A stretch of DNA of 64,000 nt from Symsagittifera roscoffensis (lineage: Eukaryota; Xenacoelomorpha; Acoela; Convolutidae), in the NCBI RefSeq assembly GCF_963678635.1, contig NC_087070.1, positions 45,739,467 through 45,803,466 on the forward strand, in the 5' to 3' direction. The notes beneath the pieces were generated by a model that worked only from the letters and a program-made list of their open reading frames with translations, searched no databases and was not told where the DNA came from. Every line of letters starts with the position of its first letter. Position 1 is the first letter of the stretch. Made by a program: the position numbers and the translations under genes. Positions 33,750-46,191 of the stretch are shown here, in pieces.

Positions 33750-34108
33750 TGTAACAACCTCACTTTGCCTCGTTCCTTTTATAGATGATTCATAAGTCTA
33801 ACTGCACTTTGATCTAGCAGTATCTTCATGTATGGATGCAATGGCTTGACAGTGTCTTCAACCTTTCCTCAGCTTGACTCAGAGAATAAATTTAGGTCAG
33901 TATAGAGCTTTTTTATTTTCACTCCCGACTGTTTTGTATCTCTCTAAAAATCTCTCTCCGTCTCATTTGTTCAAATTATTTACATTAAATAAACAATAAT
34001 TCCTTCGGTCTCATAACTTTAATAACTTAAATTAAGCAACTAAATATAGCATGAAATGATCATTGCAAATATCATGACTATTAATGACACCCCTTAAGGG
34101 GTGTCACA
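33750..34108 (-). repeat. 3' LTR of old Ty3/gypsy element
   Basis: 359 bp, plus-strand ends TGTAACAACCTC...GGTGTCACA. Near the right end lies an internal palindrome GACACCCCTTAAGGGGTGTC (34087-34106), which is degraded in the other LTR. Confidence 0.88.
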
Positions 34109-34711
34109 TTACCGCTCTTTATATAAATTTTCCGGGTTGATTGAAATTAGCACTGAGATAAGAATTTTAATTTTATAAACTAGGTTTAATGCAAATTTAG
34201 GTGAAACTTTAGTCTACTTCGTATAGCTGCAATTTTTTACAGTCGAGTAAGCTATAAAATAATTCTATAAAGTTCACTTCTATAAAATAATAAATCTCAT
34301 TCACCAGATAGGTTTTTCAAACTGAAAATACCACAAGGTTTATCAAATTGTTATGCACCAAATATACACTAATTTAGAGTTAAACTTTGAGGCAAATGCA
34401 TTGATTCCGTTATTGAATAATGGTATCAAAATTATATACACAAAATGTGTATTGGATTAATGTTAACATCACAGAGATTAAATGATAACTTCAGGAATGT
34501 CGAGCAGTCTTCTGAAGAGTCATCGATTCATTAGATTAACTTAATTAGACCTCGATTTCTGCAAAGGGGGATAGCGCTGCTAGCACTTACTGATTTTGGG
34601 TAAAGATAAGCCACCATGATAGTCATTAAAGTCAATGTTAAATGGTTTGATCAATTAAATGATTTAATCAGGTTTCATTAAATGGGGATGAAATGGCGAC
34701 ATGTTCGCATC

Positions 34712-35940
34712 TCAGTCTTTCCCTTTACGGTTAGACCGTCTGCACGTAGTACTGGCACCAATTTGAATAGAGGGTGGCTGTATACCAAAAATTCCTGATT
34801 TCGGAGTCAGTTTGATTCCTTCGTTAATGTTTCTGGAAGTTGTCCTTTTCTCTCCTGTTGCTGATATTTCGCCAAATGATCTCGATCTTAACATTCCCAT
34901 TCTACTGCTTTCCATTGATTTCGTCTCATCGTTCAATGTCCCGTCTTCCATTTCTCTGCGTTGCTGCCGCACCGAAATAGTTTCGTCAATCACGTCTAGG
35001 GCCGCGTACTTGTTTTGCCATTCTTCTCTCGATTCCCTAAGTCTGGCTGTCTTCTCGTCTCTCTCGCGTTCGTCAATAACCATTGCAACTACTGGCTTTA
35101 TTCGAATATCTCCACGTGTTGTCTTTAAGAATCGTGGAGTGATGTACCTGACTGCTTTGAATCGGTGGAAGAGGTAAGTGCACAAGCATTGAAGCAGTGT
35201 ACTTCCAATAAAAACAATTACAGTTAGAGTCATTGAAAGTTTTGTCGGTATATAGCTTTCAAGTTTGTCCGTGAATAAAGGTTTTAAGAGTTTCCTTCCG
35301 TGAGCAATAGGTTTTGAAATTTCATCCAGCTGTTCCATATTTGTAACAATTGGGCTATCGATAAGCTTCGCCTTTACTTCTTCCAAAAGTTTGATCCCCG
35401 CATCTGTCCTTAATTCAAAATATGGTAGTTCGTTTATTTCCAGATATTCCGACATGAGATGCCACAATGGGTCTGACAGTTTGACGTTGATTTGTCTTGC
35501 CGGAATTTTATCGCAAACCCCAAGGTCGTGTCTAATCTTGATATTCCGGGAAGCTAATTGCGTCCTGCAATCTAGTGTGATGATGCATATGTTGCATCCT
35601 GAGTGTTCTTTGCGAGACCGAGTGTGAACCTCATTCAGGTTGTACTCCCACAAAGAAAAAGATGAAGAAGCTGATGTAATAAGCCAAATGCCATATCCCA
35701 AATTCGTGGCCTTTTCTGGCCTAGGGAGTATGACCTTTTCCGTTTCACAGACGGCCCATGGTGTATACCCGGGCTGCTTAGCTCTCGTTATCGCTTTCAA
35801 AAATGGCGTTTTGTTTCACTTTTTGGTCATAACCTGGCCTTCAGATTTCGACCTGGAGTCTGAAATTTTTGGTGCCCAAACTTGGTCTAACCAGGTGCAA
35901 TTGATAGGTGAGGTTCGATAACCTACCTCTGTGGACGCTT
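34712..35940 (-). pseudogene. Env-like protein, frame-broken
   Basis: A 362-codon frame (35800-34712) has no ATG near its start; its upstream in-frame stop lies just beyond 35800. The preceding ectodomain-like sequence ('INCTWLDQVW', about 35890-35940) is in another frame, so there is a frameshift near 35810. The main frame has spaced cysteines ('GCNICIITLDC', then 'GVCDK'), a long helical region and a single membrane segment around residues 195-218 ('LTVIVFIGSTLLQCL'). A basic, Arg/Glu-rich cytoplasmic tail of about 140 residues follows. This layout fits the C-terminal part of a retroelement envelope glycoprotein. It sits in the env position between integrase and the 3' LTR. The viral source of this env was not identified. 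Confidence 0.65.
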
Positions 35941-37056
35941 TTTCCGAGATATCGTTAATTTTTCAAGAGCTATCGTTTTTCAAAGTCCGCGATTTTTGCG
36001 ATTTTTCCCAATACTTTGGGCAGTAGAGTTTTTTCCGAGTGCTCTTCTGGTCCTTATATTGGCTCCATTGGCTGTTTTACATTTTTGCACGAGATCAGGG
36101 CTCCATTGGAGTGTCATTATACAATAATTTCGAAATTACCGACCATTTTTGCGTTGATTTATTTTGTGAACATTTTCGTCGCCTTTTATTTCATCAACAT
36201 TCTCCCTCGTTCTTCCTCGATGGTTGATTTGACTACCCGAGGTATCGTCTACGGGGTTCATAGAAACGGTTTCGTACACTCGTATGCACTTGAATACATG
36301 TTGTTTGTACTTATTAAAAGAAATTTAAAAAAAATTCAAATTTTTCTGCCGGGGATGACTTGTTACAGGCAAAGGCTTAAATTACCGTGTTTAAGAAAGT
36401 TTTATTTTCCCGTTTTTACTCTCATGGGTCGCAGATACTTGGACAGGTTTCGCAGATCCATGGGTTTTTTATATTTTTTCCCCTTTAGGTCGAGAAGGGG
36501 GCGACTGATCATCATCATCATTATCATTATCATCATGATGACTGCGTCGTCTTCTTCCGCGGCTGTTCTCACTTCCATCATGGTGGAACGTATCAGGTGG
36601 GTTAAGCTAACTGTTATACGTATAGGTACACAGTAATGTCTGTTTTTCGAAATATGTCCGCAATCATTCGATAAACTGTATCGAAGTTAAGTTTGTCGAG
36701 TCCACAGCCGAGTTTCGGTAACGCGATCTGTTTAATTCCGTGGTTCTTAACTTGTGTTCTTTGTTGGCATAAGCTGACTGATAGATGATTTAACGTTGGG
36801 TACTCAAAAAACTGATTTTTCGGTTTTAAGTTTGTGTAACTATTTGAAATCTGGCATGCTAATCCATTTCTAATTTTGAAATCCCTTGATACACAGTGTG
36901 TGATAGCGCCAGGGAACGTGAGTATGTTTCCGTTTACGGTAATAATGTTTTTTGGCGTTTCGATCGAATTTAATGTCGATGGTCCTGGTACATTATCGGG
37001 ATCTTCGCCGTTCGTTCTGTTGCGTCGGTTTCCTAGTAACGTCTGTTTCGTTCGTT

Positions 37057-37685
37057 TTACGCTCGCTTTAATCGTATTCCGTCGCGTGGTATACCTGCAG
37101 TTTCATTTGCGACATCAATTCTATCTTGACATGTTTTTTTCCTGGCTGCAACATTTTCTCGTGATGTAAACGTAGTTCGCGCTATTTCGTGTCCGTCGAG
37201 CGTGCGCATGATGTATCTGCGAACTACCAATGGTGGTGGTGTAATCTTTCTTCGTTGCACTCGTCTACTAAATTGTACTTTATTTGCATGAATTCTATCA
37301 CGTGCCTCCAAGGCTGCTCGTCTTGGTTGTCTTTCATTTACGGTTGGCACTTGCTCAGGTTCTAGAAAAAAGATCGAGATTAGGCGAATCGGGCTCATTT
37401 GTCATATGGTGGGACTGGATCGTGAAAGCGATTATCAAACTGCTCTTCCGTGTTTTCGTTTGCGACGGCCTCTGCTGCCTGTCCTTCAGGTAGCTCTGCT
37501 GGTTGTGGGGCCACGATGGGTATCGCTGGCGCTGCAATTGGCAATGGTGCTGGTAGTACCGGTGGTGGAGGTATTGCTGGAGCTGCTAGCACTGGTGGTG
37601 GTCCTGGTGATATAGTTAATCGGACTCTAGCTGGCTGCTGAAATGACAATTGAGCTTCCGTTGAAGATGGCTGCACATCTTTCAA
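37057..37685 (-). pseudogene. Pro/Ala-rich region between integrase and env
   Basis: Two overlapping minus frames, 37685-37395 (Pro/Ala/Val-rich: 'PPVLAAPAIPPPPVLPAPL') and 37398-37057 (Arg-rich). They lie after integrase and before env, and probably represent the pol C terminus and/or the env start, broken by frame changes. The region between 37056 and 35940 has no continuous minus frame that I can assign. Confidence 0.45.
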
Positions 37686-37993
37686 TGGACTAGGTAAGTA
37701 TTCATCAAAGAGCTCTGGCTAACTACGGAATTTTCCCAATGAAGGATCTGTTATAAATTCTGCTGGGTTGATGCTCTCCAAATCTGCTGGTGTCTGTTGT
37801 GGAACAATTGGATTTAGTCGAAATCAATGAACACATTGAGTGTATGTTGTTCCAGTTTTCCTGATCAAATACTTTGAATTTGCGAGAACTTTTTCTACTC
37901 TATAAAGTGGCATCCATACTTGCGCGGCTTTACTTCCAAATTCCGATTGCGTTGTTAATTTTGAATTTAGTAGAAGACAATACGAATGGAGTT

Positions 37994-39906
37994 TTAGAGA
38001 TTGTGCTTCTGCTTTGTGGTCATAATATCCTCAGTAGCGTTGGTATGCATCAATGATATTCTGTTTCGTTTCTTTGAATTTCTCAACATTGCATCTTGTA
38101 CTGAAGTTAAAAAGTCCGATTCTGCTGTAACTGCTTCCAGTGCCTTCGTTGAAAAACGAAGATCCAATTTTTTGATTGGCTCTCTCCCGTGGAAGATTGC
38201 GCTAGGGCTACATCCGATTGATGAGTAGTAGGATGTATTATGGATAAATGTTGCCAATATGACATATCTATGCCAATCGGACCATTGTTCGTGTGTTTAG
38301 TTTCGAATTTCGTTTAAGTGCTCCATGAGATCGTTCAATAAGTCCAATAGTCTGTGGATGTTTTAATGTTGCATGATTGATCTGGATTTCTAGTAGTGAT
38401 GTGAATTCGTGCATTAATTTGGATGTATACGTCGTTCCTAAATCCGATAGAATTCGTATAGCTATGCATGAAGAAAATTTTCGTTAACTCCCGTGCGACT
38501 GTATCGCCACTCACATTTGTAAGTGGTACTGCGAAAAGATATTTGGAGAAAACATCTATTCCTGTTAGCGCATATTTGTACACTGGCGATCGGAATGGTC
38601 CAACTATATCTATTTGCATCATATCGCCTGGGAATGATTGAAATGATGACAGTGGTTGCAAAGGAGAAAATTAGTAGCAGCTTGAAGATTTCCTCAGCTG
38701 CAGGCACATAAGACAATTTCTGATGATATGAAGGAAAAATTCTGTGAAACCTGGTAAGGAAAATCGTTTCCGAAACTCTTCTAAAGTTCTTCCCATGCCA
38801 ATATGTCCTCCGCTTGGCGAAATATGCAAACGGTAAACAACTTCCTGCCACAAGTGCTTTGGTACACAGTACTGGTTGTATTTGACTTCGCCGGTGTTAT
38901 CAAAAAACTTTCCATAAAGAATGTCGTTGCTTAAAATTAATCGTTGGAGCTGCTTGGCGTGTTTTTACTGTTTGTTATTGGAGTATTTCAGATCGGGTAT
39001 CGCTTTGTTCAATATCCATTGCTTTACTAATTTAAAGGCTGGATCTTTGTTCTGTTCTTCTCTTAAGTCCAGTGGTTCGCTTCTGTCCGCTATGTCTGAA
39101 AGGAAATCTGCAGGGTTTGGGTAATCAATTGAGGATATTATTGGTCGTGTTAACCTCACGAAAGTTCGTGCTTCCAGATCATCTGTATGTTGAGTCGTGG
39201 CTTCTTTTGTTAATTTGTTTCAAGAAGGCCTGGAGATTAGAGTTGTTTGCGCAGCTCGTCCGTCATTATAATTGGTTCAGGGAATACTTCTTGAACCTTT
39301 TCAATCGAATTGGAAGCGCATATTTGTACACTGGCGATCGGAATGGTCCAACTATATCTATTTGCATCATATCGCCTGGGAATGATTGAAATGATGACAG
39401 TGGTTGCAAAGGAGGAGTTTAGTATCAGCTTGAAGAGTTCCTCAGCTGCAGGCACATAAGACAATTTCTGATGACATGAAGGAAAAATTCTGTGAAACCT
39501 GGTAAGGAAAATCGTTTCCAAAACTCTTCTAAAGTTCTTCCCATGCCAATATGTCATCCGCTTGGCGAAATATGCAAACGGTAAACAACTTCCTGCCACA
39601 AGTGCTTTGGTAGGCAGTACTGGTTGTATTTGACTTCGCCGGGGTTATCAAAAAACTTTCCATAAAGAATGTCGTTGCTTAAAATTAATCGTTGGAGCTG
39701 CTTGGCGTATTTTACTGTTTGTTATTGGAGTATTTCAGATCGGGTATCGCGTTGTTCAATATCCATTGCTTTACTAATTTAAAGGCTGGATCTTTGTTCT
39801 GTTCTTCTCTTAAGTCCAGTGGTTCGCTTCTGTCCGCTATGTCTGAAAGGAAATCAGCAGGATTTGGGTAATCAATTGAGGATATTTTTGGTCGTGTTAA
39901 CCTCAC
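37994..39906 (-). pseudogene. Integrase, decayed and partly duplicated
   Basis: Minus-strand pieces: linker 'YPNPADFLSDI' (39906-39712 and again 39159-38965), zinc-binding HHCC region 'GGHIGMGRTLEEFR' with 'CLMCLQLR' (38853-38671, copy at 39599-39420), catalytic-core start 'QIDIVGPF' and 'ALTGIDVFSKYLF' (38661-38335), and the later core 'IHNTSYYSSIGCSPS' followed by 'FHGREPI' (38257-37994). These are standard Ty3/gypsy integrase marks. Stops and frame changes separate all pieces, and the first half exists twice because of a 748-bp tandem duplication. Confidence 0.8.
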
Positions 39907-40062
39907 AAAAGTTCCTGCTTCCGGATCATCTGTATGTTGAGTCGTGGCTTCTTTTGTTAATTTGTTTCAAGAAGGCCTGGAAACTCGAGTTGTTTGCGCA
40001 GCTCGTCCGTCATTATAATTGGTTCAGGGAATACTTCTTGAATATTTTCAATCGAATTTAGC
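38568..40062. repeat. 748-bp tandem duplication inside integrase
   Basis: 'GCGCATATTTGTACACTGGCG' at 38568 recurs at 39316; the copies 38568-39315 and 39316-40062 stay in register over their whole length with scattered substitutions, a few percent by eye. This is less than the LTR divergence (about 7%), so the duplication arose after insertion. Confidence 0.88.
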
Positions 40063-40505
40063 GATGCGTCAGGTACTTTCGCCGTTGAGTCGATATAAAT
40101 TTCTCGAACTGATATCTTATCTGTCAATCTTAGCGATAGAGAAGCATTCGGGTCTGTCTGCATACGTGATAGAAAATCTGCTGCGTGGTTTACTTTTCCA
40201 GGTATATGTGCTATTACAATATTAAATGCTAAGACTCTGTGTAGAAAGTTCCAAACTGACGGTGGTATCGACTTTGATTGAAAAAATTGTGTGAGGCTCC
40301 TATTGTCTGTCAGAACAATGACAGGTTTTGATGCTCCCCAGATGAAATGAGCGAAGTGATCTGATGCAAAATACAAGGCTAGGAATTCCTTGTAATATAC
40401 TGAAAACTTGAGTTGCGGTTCGGTGAAAAGTCGTGATCCGAAAAAAACTGGTGCATACGTTTTTGTTCTGCCTTTGTTCTCAGTTTTAACATAATCCTCA
40501 ACCAT
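39957..40505 (-). pseudogene. RNase H domain of old element
   Basis: 182-codon open minus frame with RNase H marks: 'PVFFGSRLFTEPQLKFSVYYK' trimmed here to its key Ser/Glu pattern, 'EFLALYFASDHFAHFIWG', 'VLTDNRSL' (catalytic Asp) and 'VNHAADFLSR' (end motif). It is the longest intact piece of pol in this element and leads into the integrase linker. Confidence 0.8.
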
Positions 40506-42000
40506 GAGAACAAATCCTGTACCATGGTAACTTGCGTCTGGTTTTGGCAGTCTGAGTGTTACTGTTGTTGCTTGTAAGGATTATGTTTCAGAACATCATG
40601 GGCCTTGTGATGTTCATCGGTGATTCTGAATTCTATATATTTTTTCAACATTGTAAAATGGCAGGAGTTTTTCTCCAAGACTCGGCATATAAATCCTATA
40701 GAACTGTACGAATCCTATTAGTCTCTTGACCTGTTTAATAGTCTATGGCATTCGAAAGTTACGCAGAAATATTTCAATTTTCGCTTTCTCTGGCGAAACT
40801 CCTGCTGTTGTTACTATATTTCCTAAGAATTTCATTTTGTCCGTGCCTATTTCACATTTTCCTGGTGATAGTTTTAATCCTGATTTTTTGACACATTCAA
40901 AATTTTTTTGACAAGGTCGGTATTAGTTCATCAAATGAGTACACTGCACTTCCTATATCATCCATGAATTGTGTACACATATCCGCTGCCAAGCATGGAT
41001 CTAAGTAATGACGGATGAAAGAACTAAAACCTGTTATCGATTTGTTTAGACCTTGAGCTAGACATTTTTATGCATAAGTTCGAGATGAAAAGTTAAATGC
41101 CAAAAGTTAACTGATACGTCATCCGCCATTTGCACACAATGGTACGCCTGTGAGCAATCAAGTTTTGTAATCAGTTTCTTTTCGGCGAAGTGATTTGAGG
41201 CTTCTGTCATTGATTTGATATTGGAAAATTCGTAATTAAATAGTCATTTTTGAGCGAATGGTTGATTCTTCTTAAATCAATGAGCTTACGAAATTAGCCT
41301 GATGGTTTTCGGTGAGCAAATAGCGGGCTACTATTCTTTGACTGTGATAACGTTGTTATTAGACCAAAGTAATGCATTGGAGCCAATTCGATTGTTAATT
41401 CTTTCCTCAGATGAATTGGTGTTGGTGGACCTTCGGTATACAGAGGTCGTTGATGCTCCGGTGTAAAATTGATTTGTAACTCGAGTTATATCCGACATCG
41501 AATCGGTGTTTAGCAAATATATCGGAGTATTCGACGAGTAAACATTCCACTTTTAACCTTTGATCATTTGTCAATATGGAATTTTACCAGTTGAATTGGT
41601 GTTAAAATGTCAATCTATCATGGTCATTCGATTTTGGTTCACAGAGTTCAAGACTTCTAAGATGGGTAATTTGATCATAAATTTCCCTTTGAATTGGTGT
41701 AAAAAAGCTTGGATTTTCACATGTTTCCGGTGTTGAAAACCAGAATTTTTCATATTCGGGAGCAGATTTGATTGATTTCATGTTACCCAGTTGATTCACT
41801 TGAATAAGCTGATTGATTTCATGTTTTAGATTGTCTGGGTTGCTCGCTCATTTTTATTAATGCTAATGTCTATGAGTCAATCGGGACAATTTGTTGCATG
41901 TCGGTCAATTTAAGGACTGTGAATGTAGCGATTTTGCTCTTATGCAACAATGTGATCGGGTGATCTGTAATATCAACTGCGGGAATGTACAGTTTACTAT
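40506..42000 (-). pseudogene. Reverse transcriptase, heavily decayed
   Basis: Between protease and RNase H, short minus frames (41799-41602, 41516-41331 and pieces down to 40560) retain fragments such as 'FFTPIQREIYDQI' but no continuous RT and no clear catalytic YxDD-type motif in frame. I assign it by position and fragmentary similarity. Confidence 0.5.
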
Positions 42001-42305
42001 CTGATGTTGTCTCATTGATTGAGGACATCAGCGCTACATTTAAATCATCTTCAAACTCGGAGTTGGGGATGACTGTTCTGATAGTACTTTTGATATCTGA
42101 TTCGGTAAAACATTCCAGAAGTATTGTTTTATTTGGGGGGATAACGTATTTTTTTTGAAAGAATAACGGGTATACGGAGCGTCGGTTTTTTGTGTCGCTT
42201 GGAAGTCGCTGTTTTGATTTCGTTGATTTGAACTGTTAAATTCGGAAACTTCAGAAGATTGTATTTCGGACAAATTTGAACGTCGTGTTTTTTGTAGAAA
42301 CAATT

Positions 42306-42650
42306 TCAGAGTATCATCGAGTTTGCTGTAGGTAAAACAAGGAAGTTTTCTCTAAAGCTAATTGCTGCAATCCGGAAGGTTATTGTAGCTTCAATTTCTA
42401 TCGGTACGAATTGTCCTCCTGCCATGCGTACTCGTTTCAGTTTTGATTTTTGGGTTTGGATCCGTTCAAATAAGGCTTTATTGGTGGTAAGATCGTTTAA
42501 AGTTTCCTGGGATATTACATTTGCACAGGCTCCAGTATCAATTAGAGCACGTTTAAATGTTTCATGTGCAAATTGCGATTTGACATATGAAAGGGTTCTG
42601 TCGGATTCCAGGATAACTGCATATAAATCAAGGATTTCTTGAGGTAACAC
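42306..42650 (-). pseudogene. Retroviral-type aspartic protease of old element
   Basis: 114-codon frame with the active-site motif 'ALIDTGACANVIS' (DTGA) and a downstream hydrophobic strand 'ENFLVLPT', as in LTR-element proteases. It follows the gag frame and precedes the RT remains. A 42303-42040 frame continues the connecting region. Confidence 0.75.
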
Positions 42651-42862
42651 TTTTTCGTTGGGTTTTCTTTTTTTTTGTTGATTGGGATGAAATTTTTCCT
42701 GTTTTGGGTTTGGTTTTTCTATTCTTCTGTTTCTTCTGCGTGTTTTGGCTGCATTTATGTTATGTTCAATTTTGTTTTTATCGTTTATTTCGGTTTCAAT
42801 TCTTCACTCTTGACTCGGTGGGATTAGACGTTTTTTGGTTGGTGCTGGAATGGGAAAGATTG

Positions 42863-43841
42863 TCACTTTCCTTGGGGTTTTTGACGCATATGGCATTGAC
42901 TGGCCATATGATTGGGGTAACCGTATATTTCGCAGAAAACACCCGTCGCTTGGATTACTGGCATATAAGGGGTATTTGGGTTTTGGACTTCAACACTCGG
43001 TGATTGTTGGAATTCAGCTTGCTGTGACTGATAGGTATTTGTTTGAGGAAATTGGTAGTTTCGATTAGGGAATGGTTGTTGGTTCCACTGTTGTTGGTTC
43101 TGGTTAGCGAGTAGTGGTTGGTTCCAATACTGTTGGTTCGCCTGGTATGCTGGATAAGGGTTTCGGAAGCGTCCTTCTCGTCCTCCAACCGGATCTAAAA
43201 TTATTTGGTTGAGAATATTATCCTCTGAAAGGTTGCTTTCCTCGGTATGAATGGTTCGGATTTGGCTATCGCTGTTGCGGGAAACCTCTGTTTCCTCGAT
43301 ATCCTTGTTGATAACCACGATTTGTTGATTATTTCCGAACTGATTTTGTTGTTGCTGGCTTGTTGATGGTTGGGCCGATGTTGAAGCTTCCTGGCGATTT
43401 CGATCATTCATTTGTGTCTTCATTTCATTTATCTGTTTCCCCGTTGCTTCTTGTGTTGCAGTGAGTTCAGATAGTGCATTGATGAGGTTATCAAACTGCT
43501 TCGCTGACTCCATTAAATCCACCTTCCGGATAATCTTCATTTCGACACATATCACGAATTGTCTTTTGCTGTCTGACATATGTACAAAGATCTTGAACTG
43601 GTTCGATTGCAGGTCGTTTCATGAGCTTTCCGCGGAGCCATCCTGACATTGACTTGCTGAAAAGTCGAACTTGTTCGTTTCGGTTATCTCTAACTGAATG
43701 CAGTCGTTGTTGTCGCAGCGCTGTTTCTCTGGCATGCCTTGCTGCTTCTATTGCGGCATCAGCTGCTGCTGGATCAATTGGGTCGGAAACCGCTATTTCA
43801 GGTGTCGGGTAAGCTCTGAGTGCTTTTTTTTCTGTAAACAT
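42863..43841 (-). pseudogene. Gag of old element, frameshifted
   Basis: Two overlapping minus frames, 43841-43491 and 43579-42863. The first holds an Ala/Arg-rich helical part; the second continues with a helical segment ('FDNLINALSELTATQEATG'), a long Gln/Asn-rich tract and a terminal zinc-knuckle-like 'CEIYGYPNHMASQC'. In that knuckle the second cysteine of CX2CX4HX4C is Tyr, so it would not bind zinc normally. The frame changes once near 43500-43570. Confidence 0.7.
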
Positions 43842-44676
43842 ACGAGAAAATTTTCGGGTGTATCTTTCTTCGCATCGAAATTTAGTCGTTCGAGCTTCAA
43901 GACATGGACTTCCTGAAGTTGTGGGTTACTGAAATGGTCGCGTATCGCTGCGAGGCTGTTCGCTGCATTCGCTCGTGTTGAGGCGTCTAGGTTTGATAAA
44001 ATCGTAGTGCGTCGCCTCGCAAGTGGAGTTGTAAGAAATTCACATGTTGGCCTGCTGGTATCGCTGCAACTCCAATGAATCCATTAACGAGTTGTTCGAA
44101 CTGCGCGAAATCTTCTGATCCGTTCCGCCGTAAGGTTCAACCGAGACTTGAGCGTGTGCCATTTACAGTTTGATGAATTTCAGTCTGATTTCATGATTTT
44201 TAACTGCAAAGAGTAATTAAGGCTATTAAAATGCTCAGATTTATGTTCTGCGAGTGTTATATTGTTTCTGTCTAGGTTAGGGTTTCGCAACGCTGTTTGG
44301 TTGTAAATAAGCTTTAGTTTACCGCATTAATGTTCTTCCAATCATAAAAGATATCAAATGAATGATTTCAGACTAAAATTCACTTTAAGTTGAGCGCACA
44401 CCAATCTAAAGCACAATAGTCAAAATTTATAGCACAGTTGTCTTGATGGTTCGACCTAGAGTTAGAGGAGACGAAAGTTCTCGAGTTTTTCAAAGGTACT
44501 AAATGAATGCAGCTTCTTGAATTGCCCAAGACTGTTAGGTTGTAGGATGTAGGATAAGTAGAAACTCTGACTAGACACAGTTGCTGCGCTTGATCTATGT
44601 TTCAGCTCGTCTTCAGAAAAACGTCGTTTTGCTGGAGTGACTGAGAAAAGTCACCGTCGAACGCGAACTGTCACCA

Positions 44677-45035
44677 TGTAACAACCTCATTTTGCCTCTT
44701 TCCTTTTACAGATGATTCATATGTTTAAATGCACTTTGATCTAGCAGTATCTTCATAAATGGATGCGTGGGCCTGACAGTGTCTTCAACCTTTCCTCAGC
44801 TTGACTCAGAGAATGAATTTAGGTCAGTATAGAGCTTTTTTATTTTCACTCCCGACTGTTTTGTATCTCTCTAATAATCTCTCTTCGTCTCATTTGTTCA
44901 TATTATTTACATTAAGTAAACAATAATTCCTTCGGTCTCATAACTTTAATAACTTAAATTAAGCAACTAAATATAGCATGAAATGATCATTGGAAATATC
45001 ATGACTATTCATGACACCACCTTATGGGTGACACA
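44677..45035 (-). repeat. 5' LTR of old Ty3/gypsy element
   Basis: 359 bp, aligned base for base in length with 33750-34108. On the minus strand the LTR is followed at once by TGGTGACAGTTCGCG, which begins with the TGG expected of a tRNA primer-binding site. No tRNA was assigned. Confidence 0.87.
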
Positions 45036-46190
45036 AAGACCTAAAAAAAACGTTATCGATTGTCTTAAATGTGACCTGAATTCTTTCATCCTTAATCCCA
45101 GTGACTGCCTTGATCGAATGGCATGGAAAAACGTATTATCTTCCATTAAAAAGCTTGAATGCTATTCAAAATGGCCTCATCTGAATGCTGGAATTGGTCA
45201 AACTATAGAGATATACTATTGATTACGCACTTTCTGAAAGTTCAACCACGCTACGGACAAAAAACGCATTATTATTAGTAGTAATTGAGCAGTAGGCTAG
45301 TTTACATTTGGACAGAAAGGGTAAATGGGCATTTAACAAAATATGTGTTTTAGATTCTGAGGACTACGATATTTGGCACCTTAGAGTTTGCTGAAGGTTT
45401 ATGAAACTAAGATCATGATGAAAACTCATTGATTTTAAAGCAGTTGTTATCAACGAATCACACTTTGCAGCTTCTTTTTGCTTCCTCGGCGTGAAGAAGA
45501 GTAGAAATCTCATATATAGTCTGGATAGTGGTCTTTGTCAACAGTGATGTGTTTCTGAGTTCGATAGCAGTAGAGTGGTGTCATCGTTCACAAAAAAATT
45601 TTATTATAAAACGGGGCATAGATAGCCCACTCCAGTTACACAAACGTGTTTAAAAAATTTAGGGTTTGCTTAATTACTATTTGTTCTCTTCAACATGAGT
45701 TGATTTCAATCAATGACTGAGGAATACTTTTAGGAGGTCTATGGTGACCAATTGATGGTACATCAAGGTTTGCTACATCTAATCTTATTTAATAAAGAGC
45801 GTCAAAAAACAAAAAATAATAGGAAAAAATCAGAAGAGTGGTTGTGTGCCATACTGAATTTTGACATTCAATAAACCAATGTGAAAACAATGATGAACAA
45901 ATTCAGTGAAAACTATGATCTTCAATAAATTGGTTATTGATCAGTGGGGTGACTTAAGCAAGGTTCATTGTATGTTGATTTTACTTTCGCAAGAAATACT
46001 CACTTAGCATAATTCTACCATCAACACCAGGTGGATAAATTTTTGAGTAAAACACTTTGGAATCCCGTTTCCAATAACACCATGGGACGTCGGACAAACT
46101 AACAACACGCATTCGAAAGTTATACAAAAATAGGCTCGAAATATGTGTAATATCTATGATATGCGAGAATAGGTTAAGTTTTTACGGAGA
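45036..46190. other. Intergenic, no gene supported
   Basis: Ordinary AT-rich sequence without a recognised repeat partner. Further exons of the gene at 46983-47606 could lie here, but none is evident. Confidence 0.4.
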
Positions 46191-46191
46191 G

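Larger units (their letters stand above)
33750..45035 (-). mobile_element. Old Ty3/gypsy-type LTR element with env-like ORF
   Basis: Bounded by two 359-bp LTRs (33750-34108 and 44677-45035) that differ at roughly 25 sites, about 7% by eye, so the insertion is old. In minus orientation the interior runs gag, aspartic protease, reverse transcriptase, RNase H, integrase, a Pro-rich region and an env-like transmembrane ORF. Every domain is cut by stops or frame changes and the integrase region is partly duplicated. The two 5-bp flanks (TCGAC and AAGAC) do not match well, so no intact target-site duplication survives. The gag-to-env order with an env gene is that of errantivirus-like or other env-bearing Ty3/gypsy elements; the clade is not settled. 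Confidence 0.88.

Noticed and set aside
34712-35800. Env ORF as a complete, independent gene
   Set aside because: No ATG at the start, an in-frame stop just upstream, and the ectodomain-like sequence continues in another frame. It is a broken part of the LTR element.
36016-36636. 206-codon plus ORF over the env region
   Set aside because: It lies opposite the decayed env/pol region, has low complexity ('IIIIIIIIIMM') and no family resemblance. I regard it as a shadow.
33745-45040. Target-site duplication TCGAC/AAGAC for the old element
   Set aside because: Only three of five bases match, which is not evidence of a duplication.
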